From the NCBI GenBank assembly GCA_003282225.1, contig QBZO01000005.1:1-41187 (forward strand): a stretch of DNA of 41,187 bases, in the 5' to 3' direction. Below, in pieces: positions 1 to 9,226 of the stretch (position 1 is the first letter of the stretch; each line of letters begins with the position of its first letter). The notes below the pieces were generated by a model. The model had not been told where the DNA came from, made no database searches, and worked only from the letters and a program-made list of their open reading frames with translations. The position numbers and the translations under genes were made by a program. This DNA comes from Prochlorococcus sp. AG-335-I21 (GTDB lineage Bacteria > Cyanobacteriota > Cyanobacteriia > PCC-6307 > Cyanobiaceae).

Positions 1-47
1 AAATTTACTTATATTAAAACAATTCTAAATATATAAATTAATACAAA

Positions 48-284
48 CTATTTATTTAATTTATTTCTATTCTTGAATCTTACCAAGAAATAAATTCCAA
101 TAACAATAAGAATAGCCATTGAATATTTAAAGAGAAAAACATAAACTGTATAAACTAAGAAAGGAAACAAGCACGCTCTTTTAAAATTGATTTTTTGAGT
201 TGAGTTCATTTTTTTCCAATTTAAATATTCGCGCCACTGGAATATTTTTTTCATTTTTCTTTTTTTATAATTTTGATTAAACAT
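48..284 (-). CDS. small hypothetical membrane protein
   Basis: 78-aa ORF with one hydrophobic segment (FPFLVYTVYVFLFKYSMAILIVIGIYFLV). Confidence 0.45.
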   Translation of the reverse strand: MFNQNYKKRKMKKIFQWREYLNWKKMNSTQKINFKRACLFPFLVYTVYVFLFKYSMAILIVIGIYFLVRFKNRNKLNK

Positions 285-388
285 AATTTTTAAAATATAG
301 TTTTTGTTTTATTTTTATTTTAATTAATATAAACCAACTTCAATAACTATATTTTTACTATAAATATAGACATATAAATTTCAAAATA

Positions 389-811
389 TTGATGTACATG
401 AAAAAAATTTGGAAAATTGAAAAGTTAGTTTTACCACAGCATTCAGATCATGCAGGGGTTATGTGGCATGGTACATATTTTGATTGGCTTGAAGAAGGAA
501 GGATCAATGCCCTTTCAAAAGCAGGTATAAATTATGTTGACCTTACAAAAAATGGGTTTGAGTTACCTTTAATAGATACTTCAATAAAATATATATCACC
601 TTTATTTCTTGGAGATACCATAACAATAGAATCTTTATTTAAAATAAGCAAAAGTCCAAAAATAAAAATCCATTCAAAATTCATTAACAAAAGCAAAAAA
701 GTTTTGACCATAGCTGAGGTTAATTTGGTTCTAATAAATAAAAAAAGTTTTTCTATCATAAGGAAAAGGCCTGATTTTATATCAAAAGCTTTTTTAAAAT
801 TAAACGGATAA
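389..811 (+). CDS. acyl-CoA thioesterase, hotdog fold (4-hydroxybenzoyl-CoA thioesterase-like)
   Basis: HSDHAGVMWHGTYFDWLEEGR motif typical of the 4HBT/YbgC family. Confidence 0.8.
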   Translation: MMYMKKIWKIEKLVLPQHSDHAGVMWHGTYFDWLEEGRINALSKAGINYVDLTKNGFELPLIDTSIKYISPLFLGDTITIESLFKISKSPKIKIHSKFINKSKKVLTIAEVNLVLINKKSFSIIRKRPDFISKAFLKLNG

Positions 812-865
812 GATTATAGTTAGTTAATTTATTAATTATTTAGAGCAATTAAATTCTATACACTA

Positions 866-1066
866 ATGAAGGATATATTTCTTGTCTTGGATTCATATCA
901 ATATCAAATGGAATCAACTTATCAGGAGAAATCTTCTCTAACTAATCTTTTTACTGAAAACAAATTTATAGGATGGCTAGGTCTTTTTATTGTGTTTTTT
1001 TCAATCTTTGCAATTATTATATTTCAATTTCTTGAATGGGAAAGTAATGACAAAAATAAGGAATAA
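866..1066 (+). CDS. small hypothetical membrane protein
   Basis: 66-aa ORF with one TM segment. Confidence 0.5.
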   Translation: MKDIFLVLDSYQYQMESTYQEKSSLTNLFTENKFIGWLGLFIVFFSIFAIIIFQFLEWESNDKNKE

Positions 1067-1105
1067 AAAAGACTTGACTTATAATAAATATAAATATTTT
1101 ATAAA

Positions 1106-1357
1106 ATGGCAATTTACTTAAAAATAACAAATCCAACTGAAGTTGTAAAAAAAAAGACCTCTAAATGGCTAACAGATATAACACCCGAAAGAATTGATAG
1201 GAAATTAGTTGAAGACGAAGTTATTAAAGGAATTATTGAACAATTAACATTGGAAGGAATTGAAGGCGAGATTTCAGCAATAAATGGTTTTGATGTAAAA
1301 AACTCTACATTAATTACAAAAAATGATTTTGTAATCAGAAAAACAAAATCTTTTTAA
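1106..1357 (+). CDS. hypothetical protein
   Basis: 83-aa ORF in a co-directional run with 866 and 1375. Confidence 0.55.
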   Translation: MAIYLKITNPTEVVKKKTSKWLTDITPERIDRKLVEDEVIKGIIEQLTLEGIEGEISAINGFDVKNSTLITKNDFVIRKTKSF

Positions 1358-1374
1358 CTAAAAAATAATAAATA

Positions 1375-2247
1375 ATGAATAATATTTTTATTATTTTAGT
1401 TTCTTTAATTTTGTTATTTTTGATAACTATTTTTAGAGCTTTTCTATTAAAAAAAAGAAAAGATAAATTAAATAATGCCTTAAATGCAAATTACTTCCTT
1501 GAAACGATAAATAGACTTATTGAAGAAAATAAATACAATCTATTGGAGGAAAGAATTAGATTAAAAGTTATGGATGCTTATGGCAACGAAGACTTGAAAA
1601 AGTGGATTGGTAATCCCCCTCTCGATGAAAAATTAATTGAGAGAAGCATTAATAATGGTTCAAAAAGGTTAAAAGAAGGTATTCCATACTTTTGGGAAAA
1701 AGTCATTTTAAAAAAATTTTCAGGTCCAGACATTTTTTTTGAAAAATGGAAAGCTTATCGCAAGATTAATCCAATTATTAATGATGAAATAATTGGGGCG
1801 AGTAGAATTTTGGAGAATGAAGACTGGTTTATATTTATAGCTAGTCAAATAGAAAAAACTTGTTTAAATTTAATAGAAAATAATACATCGAAGAACAATA
1901 ATCAAAACTATAAAAAAGGAATTATATTTGAAAATCATTGTATGGAAATTCTCAAAAAGAATGGTTGGAAAGTGAAAGAAACACCTATTACCGGTGACCA
2001 AGGAGTGGATTTGATTGCCTCCATCGATAATTTAAGGATTTGTATTCAATGTAAAAATCATAAAAAAGCAGTAGGTAACAACGCTGTTCAAGAAATTTCT
2101 GCTGGTAAATTATATTGGAAAGGAACTCATGCGGTATTAGTCTCAAAATCTGGTTTTACTAAATCTGCACAAAAACTAGCTAGAGCTAATAAAGTGAAAC
2201 TAATAAATGACTTTGAATTAAAAGATTTAGAAAATCTACTAATTTAG
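1375..2247 (+). CDS. membrane-anchored Mrr-like restriction endonuclease domain protein
   Basis: N-terminal TM; C-terminal GIIFENHCMEILKKNGWKV..TGDQGVDLIAS...CIQCKNHKKAVGNNAVQEISAGK matches the Mrr_cat PD-(D/E)xK pattern (D..QxK). Confidence 0.8.
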   Translation: MNNIFIILVSLILLFLITIFRAFLLKKRKDKLNNALNANYFLETINRLIEENKYNLLEERIRLKVMDAYGNEDLKKWIGNPPLDEKLIERSINNGSKRLKEGIPYFWEKVILKKFSGPDIFFEKWKAYRKINPIINDEIIGASRILENEDWFIFIASQIEKTCLNLIENNTSKNNNQNYKKGIIFENHCMEILKKNGWKVKETPITGDQGVDLIASIDNLRICIQCKNHKKAVGNNAVQEISAGKLYWKGTHAVLVSKSGFTKSAQKLARANKVKLINDFELKDLENLLI

Positions 2248-2657
2248 TTGAATTTCATAAGTTGGGATATCCCTTCTTTATATAAAACAAGTGTCGTAAA
2301 AATCCCAGAAGCCCATATTAAACCTCTAGCAATAGGAATATTTAAAACATAAGCTCCAATATACAAGAAACGGAAGAGGGGGTGCATCCAAGCTGCTATT
2401 AATGAGAGGTTTGAATCAGGTAAAGTAATTAAACAAAGTATGCAAGCTGGAGCATGAATAGAAATGCTTTCCCAGCAATTCTGATGACACCAAACTGCCC
2501 TTTTACCAAAGTCTGGCAATTGATCAAATAATGCTCTTGGTGCAGACATATTGTCCACAGAATAACCAGCTTTGATTCTTGCTAGTGTCAAAGGAATTGT
2601 CGATAGTAATACAACTACAACAGACAGGCAAAGGCTCCAAGCGAAGACTATTGGCAT
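2244..2657 (-). CDS. MAPEG family membrane protein
   Basis: 137-aa hydrophobic protein with A..NCWESISIHAPA..HPLFRFLYIGAYVLNIPIARGLIW, resembling COG3686/MAPEG. Confidence 0.75.
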   Translation of the reverse strand: MPIVFAWSLCLSVVVVLLSTIPLTLARIKAGYSVDNMSAPRALFDQLPDFGKRAVWCHQNCWESISIHAPACILCLITLPDSNLSLIAAWMHPLFRFLYIGAYVLNIPIARGLIWASGIFTTLVLYKEGISQLMKFN

Positions 2658-2770
2658 ATTTCTTAAATATTTAATTTAGCTTAGTAAATTACCACTTATT
2701 AATGCGGAATAATATTTAATATTTAAAAACTCATGTTTTAATTTATATTCATGAGCTATATTAAGACCTA

Positions 2771-2899
2771 ATGGATATTACAAAAATATTAACAATACTT
2801 CTTGGTAGCATATTAATTTATCTAACTTTTTTATTTTTAGGATTTAATTTAAGAAATAAAAATATAAAGGCACAAAATCTAACCAAAAAAGACAAATAA
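2771..2899 (+). CDS. small membrane peptide
   Basis: Own translation: MDITKILTILLGSILIYLTFLFLGFNLRNKNIKAQNLTKKDK*. Confidence 0.5.
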   Translation: MDITKILTILLGSILIYLTFLFLGFNLRNKNIKAQNLTKKDK

Positions 2900-3024
2900 T
2901 TGTTTTACACTAAAAATTTTTCATTATTTTTTTTTAATCATATTTTATGGAAATACAAAAGATTATTAATTATATTGAATTGAAGAATTTTTAATAAAAA
3001 ACAATTCTGTTTTAGATAAAAATA

Positions 3025-3318
3025 ATGAAAAAGATCTATAAATTTATAAAAAGTTTTTTATTCATATCATTATGGCTAATAATTTCTTCTTATTTACAAA
3101 AATATTGGAATACATTCCACTGGGAATATATATACCATAATTTAAGAACCATTTTTGATAAAGAGTTTTGGTTCGTTTTGGAAAGATACCTATTTGGACT
3201 TGACTTAGGTTATTGGATAGAGGAATTATTAAAATTTTTGTCATATGAAATACCCAAAGAGACCTTTAAATATGTGCCAATATTCTTTTTTTTAAAATAT
3301 ATTTGGATTAAAAGATAA
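3025..3318 (+). CDS. hypothetical protein
   Basis: 97-aa ORF rich in aromatic residues, with TM segments. Confidence 0.45.
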   Translation: MKKIYKFIKSFLFISLWLIISSYLQKYWNTFHWEYIYHNLRTIFDKEFWFVLERYLFGLDLGYWIEELLKFLSYEIPKETFKYVPIFFFLKYIWIKR

Positions 3319-3325
3319 AAATAAT

Positions 3326-3868
3326 TTACAGAGACTCAATAAATTCTTGAAATCTTTCAAATAAGATATTGTCTTTAATTCTTCTGAGAATAAATAAAGT
3401 TCCTTTATCACCCCTGCAAATTCTAAGATTTTTGCTTAAAAAAGTAATTTCTAACCATCCTTTTTGTTCTTTTTTAATCTTAGTTAAAGCGTTAATTTTC
3501 CTTATTCCAATGTAAGGTCCAATTATTCCAGCATGAGTAAAACTAACTCCAATTTTCTTTTCATTTAAAGAACTCAATTTTGCTACTATTCCTGTTCCAA
3601 TAATTGAATTAATCCCTCTGGGCTTGAGTAAATTCAAACCATTTAGATTAAACGGATCAAGAATTTGAAGATTATCAACTAGAGGAGAGTAATTTAGAAA
3701 TGGAGCTTTTGAACTGCTCCATCTAAGCTCCCATACTCCCATTAACTTCTCAATATCCATGTTGAGAGTAAATTTTGATTCCTTTTCTAGTTCTTCAGCC
3801 ATATTTTTAATCTTTTTTGTTTTAGGACTTGAAAGGAGTAAGTCCAATAATTGTTGTTCTAAATTCAT
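3326..3868 (-). CDS. PAP/fibrillin family protein
   Basis: LMGVWELRWSSSKAPFLNYSP... resembles PAP_fibrillin (plastid-lipid-associated protein). Confidence 0.75.
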   Translation of the reverse strand: MNLEQQLLDLLLSSPKTKKIKNMAEELEKESKFTLNMDIEKLMGVWELRWSSSKAPFLNYSPLVDNLQILDPFNLNGLNLLKPRGINSIIGTGIVAKLSSLNEKKIGVSFTHAGIIGPYIGIRKINALTKIKKEQKGWLEITFLSKNLRICRGDKGTLFILRRIKDNILFERFQEFIESL

Positions 3869-3946
3869 TTAAAAAGATTTACAAAATAACCTGAGCAAAA
3901 ATACTTACGTTAATGTGCTATATTCTACTGAAAATGTTTTGATTCC

Positions 3947-4231
3947 ATGACAAAGAGTTACTGGCTTAAGAAAATATCTATTCCAAATGCTGATTTGTTT
4001 CTCGAATACATAAGGACAGTCTTGCCATGGATAAGATCAGTAGGTGGGGTTGTAGTAAAAAAAGATATCACCCAAGATTCCAACTCACACAAGTGGGATG
4101 GGGGTCAACTAGGAATGGTAATTGAATTTGAATCTAAGATAGCTGCAAAAAGAGCTTTTTATTCAGATGTATTTCAAAACTATTTGAAATCTAGAGATTT
4201 AATGGAACTAGTGACAATAAGCACTCTTTAG
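3947..4231 (+). CDS. DUF1330-like small hypothetical protein
   Basis: ADLFLEYIRTVLPWIRSVGGVVVKKD...GMVIEFESKIAAKRAFYSDVFQNY resembles a ferredoxin-like/DUF1330 fold. Confidence 0.55.
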   Translation: MTKSYWLKKISIPNADLFLEYIRTVLPWIRSVGGVVVKKDITQDSNSHKWDGGQLGMVIEFESKIAAKRAFYSDVFQNYLKSRDLMELVTISTL

Positions 4232-4397
4232 TAGTAAAAAAATAAATCACTCATAATAATATCTGCCGACAAAAAATAAAAAATTGATTTTCGCAAATTA
4301 AGTATTTATTACTAGTAATCACTTTTTGTAATGGTTATAACTTCATTATTTATGAAATATTTAGCAAAATCTAAGGTAATAATCAAAATTAAATTAA

Positions 4398-4577
4398 ATG
4401 AATTACTCCACTGAACAAGAAGATTATTTAATGACAACCCCATATACAAAAAAAATTCAAAAAAAATTTAAGGAAGTTAAAAATTTTCTTGAGAAAAACG
4501 GATTTAACTCATCTTCCCAAGGACTAATGCAGGATATTATTAGTTCTCAAGAATATATTTCCAAAAATGATTTATGA
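4398..4577 (+). CDS. small hypothetical protein
   Basis: Own translation: MNYSTEQEDYLMTTPYTKKIQKKFKEVKNFLEKNGFNSSSQGLMQDIISSQEYISKNDL*. Confidence 0.4.
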   Translation: MNYSTEQEDYLMTTPYTKKIQKKFKEVKNFLEKNGFNSSSQGLMQDIISSQEYISKNDL

Positions 4578-4590
4578 AAAAATGTTTTTT

Positions 4591-4761
4591 TCATAGATTT
4601 TTAAAATAATAAATCCCACCTATTAAGAAAGGTAATAATATCCCTAAGAATAAGAGAAATGATCTCTTAGACTCTCCCTGTGTTATTGGATTTATTTCTG
4701 GTTCAATTGCAAATCCATTTTGTCTTCCACCGCTTTCTGTTGTATAACCTTTTTTATTCAT
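4591..4761 (-). CDS. Ssl1498-family light-harvesting-like protein
   Basis: Own translation: MNKKGYTTESGGRQNGFAIEPEINPITQGESKRSFLLFLGILLPFLIGGIYYFKNL*; the GYTTESGGRxNxFAIEP signature plus one C-terminal TM. Confidence 0.65.
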   Translation of the reverse strand: MNKKGYTTESGGRQNGFAIEPEINPITQGESKRSFLLFLGILLPFLIGGIYYFKNL

Positions 4762-4765
4762 AACT

Positions 4766-4800
4766 AAAAAATTTCATACGATTATCGCATGAAATTTTTT
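4766..4800 (-). terminator. hairpin terminator downstream of the 4854..4985 ORF
   Basis: Perfect 12-bp arms aaaaaatttcat / atgaaatttttt around an 11-nt loop. Confidence 0.5.
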
Positions 4801-4853
4801 TTATAAAAAAAAATTTTTACATTTAGAAAAATTTTTAAATTAACTAATAATTA

Positions 4854-4985
4854 TTAGTTAATTTCAATTTTCGATTTTAATTTAGCAGCTTTTTTAAGTA
4901 AACCAACAATTTCTTTTCTACCATTAGCTTGTTCTGCTCTATTAATTAAATCACTATATCTTTTGATAATTTCTCTATGGTTCAT
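4854..4985 (-). CDS. small hypothetical protein
   Basis: Own translation: MNHREIIKRYSDLINRAEQANGRKEIVGLLKKAAKLKSKIEIN*. Confidence 0.5.
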   Translation of the reverse strand: MNHREIIKRYSDLINRAEQANGRKEIVGLLKKAAKLKSKIEIN

Positions 4986-5077
4986 TAAAATAGATGTATT
5001 GATTTTATTATAAAAATAGAATTAAAAATTTTTTGTATAAAAGATATCAAAATCCTTTTTAAATTTTCTTAAATTAT

Positions 5078-5380
5078 TTACCTAAACCAACCTTTGTTTT
5101 TAGGTTCTTCTACAACTTTTACTGGTTCTACTTTTTTACCAAATAATCCCTTTTTCTTTGGTTTCACATCCTCAGTTATCAGTTCTTTTTTTCTACCAAA
5201 TAATCCTTGCTTCTTAGGTCTATCCTTTAAATCATTTATCTGATTTACTTTTTTAACAGGAGATTTAGATTGATTCTGTATTGTTTTTTTACCCTCTGAT
5301 AAAAGCTGATAGACAAAATATCCAAAAACACCAAAAAAGCCTATTGCTTGGACTAAGGCGGTACCGATATTATCAAACAT
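5078..5380 (-). CDS. hypothetical protein with TM segment and Lys-rich repeated GLFGxK motifs
   Basis: Repeated K(K/Q)GLFGRK / KKGLFGKK / NKGWFR. Confidence 0.55.
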   Translation of the reverse strand: MFDNIGTALVQAIGFFGVFGYFVYQLLSEGKKTIQNQSKSPVKKVNQINDLKDRPKKQGLFGRKKELITEDVKPKKKGLFGKKVEPVKVVEEPKNKGWFR

Positions 5381-5502
5381 TGGCGATTCTAGTTTTTAAT
5401 AAAGTAATCTATTAATTATGGAAAAATTTTTTTATAAATGCGTAATAAAAGAATTCATATTTATGAATTAAAAATTAAGATATGAAATTTTTTTAAATAA
5501 AA

Positions 5503-5682
5503 CTATTTATAGTAATTTATTAGATCGATTATTAAAATTGTAAGGAGAGAAATTCCCAAAATGTATGGAGCAAAAGGATATTTATTCAATATTTGATTTA
5601 AATTACTTTTTGAATCCTTTTTTGCTACTTTCTTCTCTCTAGGTGGCATTCCTAATTCTTCTCTTCTTTTAGCTTCTCCCAT
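5503..5682 (-). CDS. DUF2839-like small protein
   Basis: Own translation: MGEAKRREELGMPPREKKVAKKDSKSNLNQILNKYPFAPYILGISLLTILIIDLINYYK*; MGEAKRRxxLGxPPR start. Confidence 0.65.
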   Translation of the reverse strand: MGEAKRREELGMPPREKKVAKKDSKSNLNQILNKYPFAPYILGISLLTILIIDLINYYK

Positions 5683-5815
5683 GTTTTAAGATGTGTACCT
5701 CAAAACAAATATAGTACAGATATATATATGTTTAAACAATACTTAGATCTTTGCTAAATTCGATTACAAGTTTAATTGGAAATTTAGTTAATATATTCCT
5801 ATAAATAAAAACAAA

Positions 5816-5923
5816 ATGATAGAAATAGTTTGGTCAGTAAATATAATGGTTGCGATTTTAATTGGTGGAGTTGGCTGGGTCTTATATTATATTTTCACTT
5901 ACGACCAGAAATATACATCTTAA
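5816..5923 (+). CDS. small single-TM peptide
   Basis: Own translation: MIEIVWSVNIMVAILIGGVGWVLYYIFTYDQKYTS*; directly upstream of the Nif11-like ORF. Confidence 0.4.
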   Translation: MIEIVWSVNIMVAILIGGVGWVLYYIFTYDQKYTS

Positions 5924-5931
5924 ATATCAAA

Positions 5932-6114
5932 ATGTCTGAAAAAGATTTAGTAAATTTCCTAAAAAAAATAGAGCAATTAAACAAGATATCAGAATTAATT
6001 AAAAATAATCCTGTAAAAAAGAAAGAGTTGTCGGATTGTAAAAATCATGAAGAAGTAATTTGCTTAACTTCTAAATGGGGTTTTGAAATTGGCAAAAGAT
6101 GGGGAGAATATTAA
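5932..6114 (+). CDS. Nif11-like domain protein
   Basis: Internal ATG of ORF 5830..6114: MSEKDLVNFLKKIEQLNKISELIKNNPVKKKELSDCKNHEEVICLTSKWGFEIGKRWGEY, a Nif11 (PF07862)-type pattern ending in A/KxxGFEIG. Confidence 0.7.
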   Translation: MSEKDLVNFLKKIEQLNKISELIKNNPVKKKELSDCKNHEEVICLTSKWGFEIGKRWGEY

Positions 6115-6202
6115 ACAAATTAATATCCAACCAATAAAAACACATTTAAGTAGTAGCAATACTCATAAAATAAATTAATATAGAGTTTGTAAAAATTTAA
6201 TT

Positions 6203-6958
6203 ATGACTGATATTGAGGAGATAAAAAAGAAGATATATCAAATAGCAGCTATTACTGACAGGGGGCAAAGACTGAACAAATTAATTGCACCTATGTATCA
6301 AGAAAAATCAAAAGAGATGGATGAACTTATAAAGAGTCTTGAAAATTTTAATATGGAAGTTTCTGAAGAAAAATTATCTGGAGAGTGGGAATTAATTTAT
6401 TCAACAGTTGAATTATTTAGAAGTTCACCGTTCTTTTTAGCTATAGAAAAATCATTAAATGATGAATTCAAAAGTAATCTTTTTTTTAAACTACATCAAT
6501 TACAAGTTGGATCATTTGGTCTTTCTACCATTGGAAGAATTGCTCAAAAAATTGATTTTGATAAAAAAGAATTTTTATCAACATTTGATACCTCAATCTT
6601 TGGGCTTACAACAATTCCAATTCTTGGTTGGTTCAAGCTTCTTCCAACTTTTGGAGGAAGAGTAATAACACTTGCTGATGATTTAATTTTAGAAGATAAG
6701 ATACTTAAAATGAATTTGAAGAAAACCAAAGTCTCCAAAGTTGATGGACTTAATAAGATTCCATTGTTCAGCACGCTATTAATGGAAAGATGGTATCCAG
6801 TAAAAGAAGTATGGGAAAAATTGCCTTGGAATAAAGAATCACCTTCTTGCGAAGTATCAGTTATCTATTTAGATGACGAGGTAAGAGTAATGAAAGATAT
6901 TTATGGATCAACTTTTGTTTATATCAGACCAACAATATCCTTACTTAATTCTAAATAA
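6203..6958 (+). CDS. PAP/fibrillin family protein
   Basis: KLSGEWELIYSTVELFRSSPFFLAIEKS..., fibrillin-like; 251 aa. Confidence 0.8.
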   Translation: MTDIEEIKKKIYQIAAITDRGQRLNKLIAPMYQEKSKEMDELIKSLENFNMEVSEEKLSGEWELIYSTVELFRSSPFFLAIEKSLNDEFKSNLFFKLHQLQVGSFGLSTIGRIAQKIDFDKKEFLSTFDTSIFGLTTIPILGWFKLLPTFGGRVITLADDLILEDKILKMNLKKTKVSKVDGLNKIPLFSTLLMERWYPVKEVWEKLPWNKESPSCEVSVIYLDDEVRVMKDIYGSTFVYIRPTISLLNSK

Positions 6959-7076
6959 AAAATTTCTTGTGATTTATCTAAATGTTTATTACTAATAAAC
7001 TAGAAATAAAAATCAGAATCAAGTAAATCTACTTAAGCGAATGTCGCAGGATTAGAATAAATGAGGTATGTTCAGA

Positions 7077-7408
7077 ATGAACATTTTAAAATTTATGCTA
7101 AAAAATAAAGAAAAAAATTCTGTTGTAAGAGGTATATTTTAATTGGAGGTTGGGGTTTAGGTTTAGATAGATTTTACGAGGGAGATAAAAAAGGTGGGGT
7201 CTTATCAATTATGGGATGGAGTATTACATTTTTTACTTTCCTTTACCTAAAATGTTCAAGCTATGAATATGTTGATGGTGTAAAGAATTATTCAAATTAT
7301 TCACCAAATCCTTTAATTGTTTTACCTTTACTAGCTGGAGCGTATGGAGGGTTTCTCATTATCAAAAAGGCTATCAGGTTAGCTAAACAATTTGAAAACG
7401 CTGAGTAA
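7077..7408 (+). pseudogene. TM2-domain protein with an apparent -1 frameshift
   Basis: Frame A gives MNILKFMLKNKEKNSVVRGIF* (7077..7142); the other frame gives LIGGWGLGLDRFYEGDKKGGVLSIMGWSITFF...; adding one T in the TTTT tract near 7137-7140 joins them as VRGIFLIGGWGLGLDRFYEGDKKGG. Confidence 0.65.
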
Positions 7409-7423
7409 TCATCTCAACAAAAT

Positions 7424-7585
7424 TTAAGATAATAAACCTGATCCTTTCAGATAAAATTTAAATAAAAGAATAACTAGTAAATTAACAATTGCTAAAGCAA
7501 CTATTCCATTTCTGTTTTTTACATCTAGCTTTTTAATTAAATTAGAAAGATAAACGACAGGATTTTCAGGTTCTTTATTTTTCAA
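7424..7585 (-). CDS. small membrane protein (TTG start)
   Basis: Own translation: (TTG)KNKEPENPVVYLSNLIKKLDVKNRNGIVALAIVNLLVILLFKFYLKGSGLLS*. Confidence 0.45.
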   Translation of the reverse strand: MKNKEPENPVVYLSNLIKKLDVKNRNGIVALAIVNLLVILLFKFYLKGSGLLS

Positions 7586-7678
7586 TATTAATAAAATAAA
7601 ATTTAAATCAAATTATCACGGATTATTTTTAAACCCAAAAATGTAAAGTTTAAACTTTAAACAGAAATATTTAAGCTA

Positions 7679-8029
7679 TTACATTATTCCTACATTTCTC
7701 AAGAAAGCTTTACCTACATTTCCTATAACAAAAAATAAAGACAAATTAATCAGAAGAATTATTAATAGAGCCAACATTTTGTAGTTAGGATTTGATGAAA
7801 TTCCATCAAATCCATCATTGAGAATTCTTTTAAAAAGAGAATTATCTTTAAATTCTGGTTTTTTTTCTTTTAAATCAGAGTTTGCTTTTTCTTCTTTAAT
7901 GTCTTGATTACTGGCTTCTTCAAGAAATTCAGTAAATGCTTTTACATTCTCTTCTTTATTACTTTCTTTCTTTATCTCAGAAGATGATTCAATTGAATTT
8001 TCCTCAGGGATTTGCTTTGATTCTTCCAA
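7679..8029 (-). CDS. hypothetical protein, acidic N-terminus plus C-terminal TM
   Basis: 116-aa ORF with KMLALLIILLINLSLFFVIGNVGKAFLRNVGIM at the C-terminus. Confidence 0.55.
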   Translation of the reverse strand: MEESKQIPEENSIESSSEIKKESNKEENVKAFTEFLEEASNQDIKEEKANSDLKEKKPEFKDNSLFKRILNDGFDGISSNPNYKMLALLIILLINLSLFFVIGNVGKAFLRNVGIM

Positions 8030-8208
8030 ATTTTAAATTTACGCTAGGGATATATTACACCATAAAAAAAAACCCACTCGATCAAATGAAGAGAAGGTTA
8101 GTTAAGATTAAAGTTCTTAAAGTTATATTAATTAATTTTGATGAGTTTTGCGATTAGAAATTTTTTTACTAATCAACAGAATTTTAAATGTAATTATTAA
8201 AATAAATT

Positions 8209-8412
8209 ATGCTTGATTCACAAACTATAAAAACCTGCAAGGAAAATCCAACAATAAGAGACATTAAGATAACAAATATTGAGCATGCTATTGATCAAGC
8301 AGAAATGATGATCAAAGAATCAAAAATGAATCAAGAAGAATTAAGTTTTTTGAAAAGGAAAATATCTGATTCAAGGCAGGATCTGGAGATTCTTTATTTG
8401 ATGAAAATTTAA
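8209..8412 (+). CDS. small hypothetical protein
   Basis: 67-aa ORF. Confidence 0.5.
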   Translation: MLDSQTIKTCKENPTIRDIKITNIEHAIDQAEMMIKESKMNQEELSFLKRKISDSRQDLEILYLMKI

Positions 8413-8503
8413 ATAATTAAATGTTTTTCAAAGTTAAGTTTTAGTATATTTGGAGACTTAAGAATATATTGAATAATGATTATATTTAAAAGAAAATAAC
8501 ATT

Positions 8504-8605
8504 ATGTCAAAGAAAAGTATTTATATACCTATAAAAGTAGTTCCATATATATTTGTCTCAATTGCTGCTATTACTATTGCTGCCACTACAAATATAATTA
8601 TTTAG
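8504..8605 (+). CDS. very small membrane peptide
   Basis: Own translation: MSKKSIYIPIKVVPYIFVSIAAITIAATTNIII*. Confidence 0.45.
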   Translation: MSKKSIYIPIKVVPYIFVSIAAITIAATTNIII

Positions 8606-8695
8606 TACTTAAGAACATTGTTTATGAATAAAATATAAAATGATTCAATAGAACATATTAATTAATCAAAAAGATTAGATAAAAACAATATATAC

Positions 8696-8938
8696 ATGAA
8701 AAATTTAAGGATAACTCTCACAGTGATTTTTTTATCTATAATATTCTTTTTTAGTTTAAAAACATATCGTGATTTTGTTATTTCTAGTGATTTAAGAAAT
8801 GAAGAAAAAAATAAATTAAAAAAATCAGCTGAAATCTTGAATGAATGTTTTGATCTTAAAAACAAAAGTAAGAGAACTATAAATGAGTCGTTGAAATTGA
8901 TTGAATATTGTTTAGAAGAATTTGGATCTGAAAAATAA
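8696..8938 (+). CDS. small hypothetical protein with N-terminal TM
   Basis: 80-aa ORF. Confidence 0.5.
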   Translation: MKNLRITLTVIFLSIIFFFSLKTYRDFVISSDLRNEEKNKLKKSAEILNECFDLKNKSKRTINESLKLIEYCLEEFGSEK

Positions 8939-9000
8939 TTTAATTAGCATATGCTCAACTACTTATATCTTTTTAAATAACTCATCTAGAATATATAAAA

Positions 9001-9219
9001 ATGTTTATGGATAAAAAAAATATTAATAGATGGGAACCAACAAAACTGCAAATCGATAATATCATTCTTCCTGCCTATACCGATCTTTCTAAGAGATGTG
9101 TTGCTTATATCAATGAACTTGAATGCCCACCACAATACATAGCTGATATGTTGAGAGATTTAGCTGATGCAATAATGACTTCATATCCTGAAGTTAAAAA
9201 TAATAGTTCTAATTTATAG
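9001..9219 (+). CDS. small hypothetical protein
   Basis: 72-aa ORF, 7 bp upstream of the OsmC-like gene. Confidence 0.55.
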   Translation: MFMDKKNINRWEPTKLQIDNIILPAYTDLSKRCVAYINELECPPQYIADMLRDLADAIMTSYPEVKNNSSNL

Positions 9220-9226
9220 TTTTTAA

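Noticed and set aside
5830-5931. N-terminal extension of the Nif11-like ORF
   Set aside because: Cys/Trp-rich non-family sequence overlapping the small TM ORF in another frame; start at 5932 fits the family.
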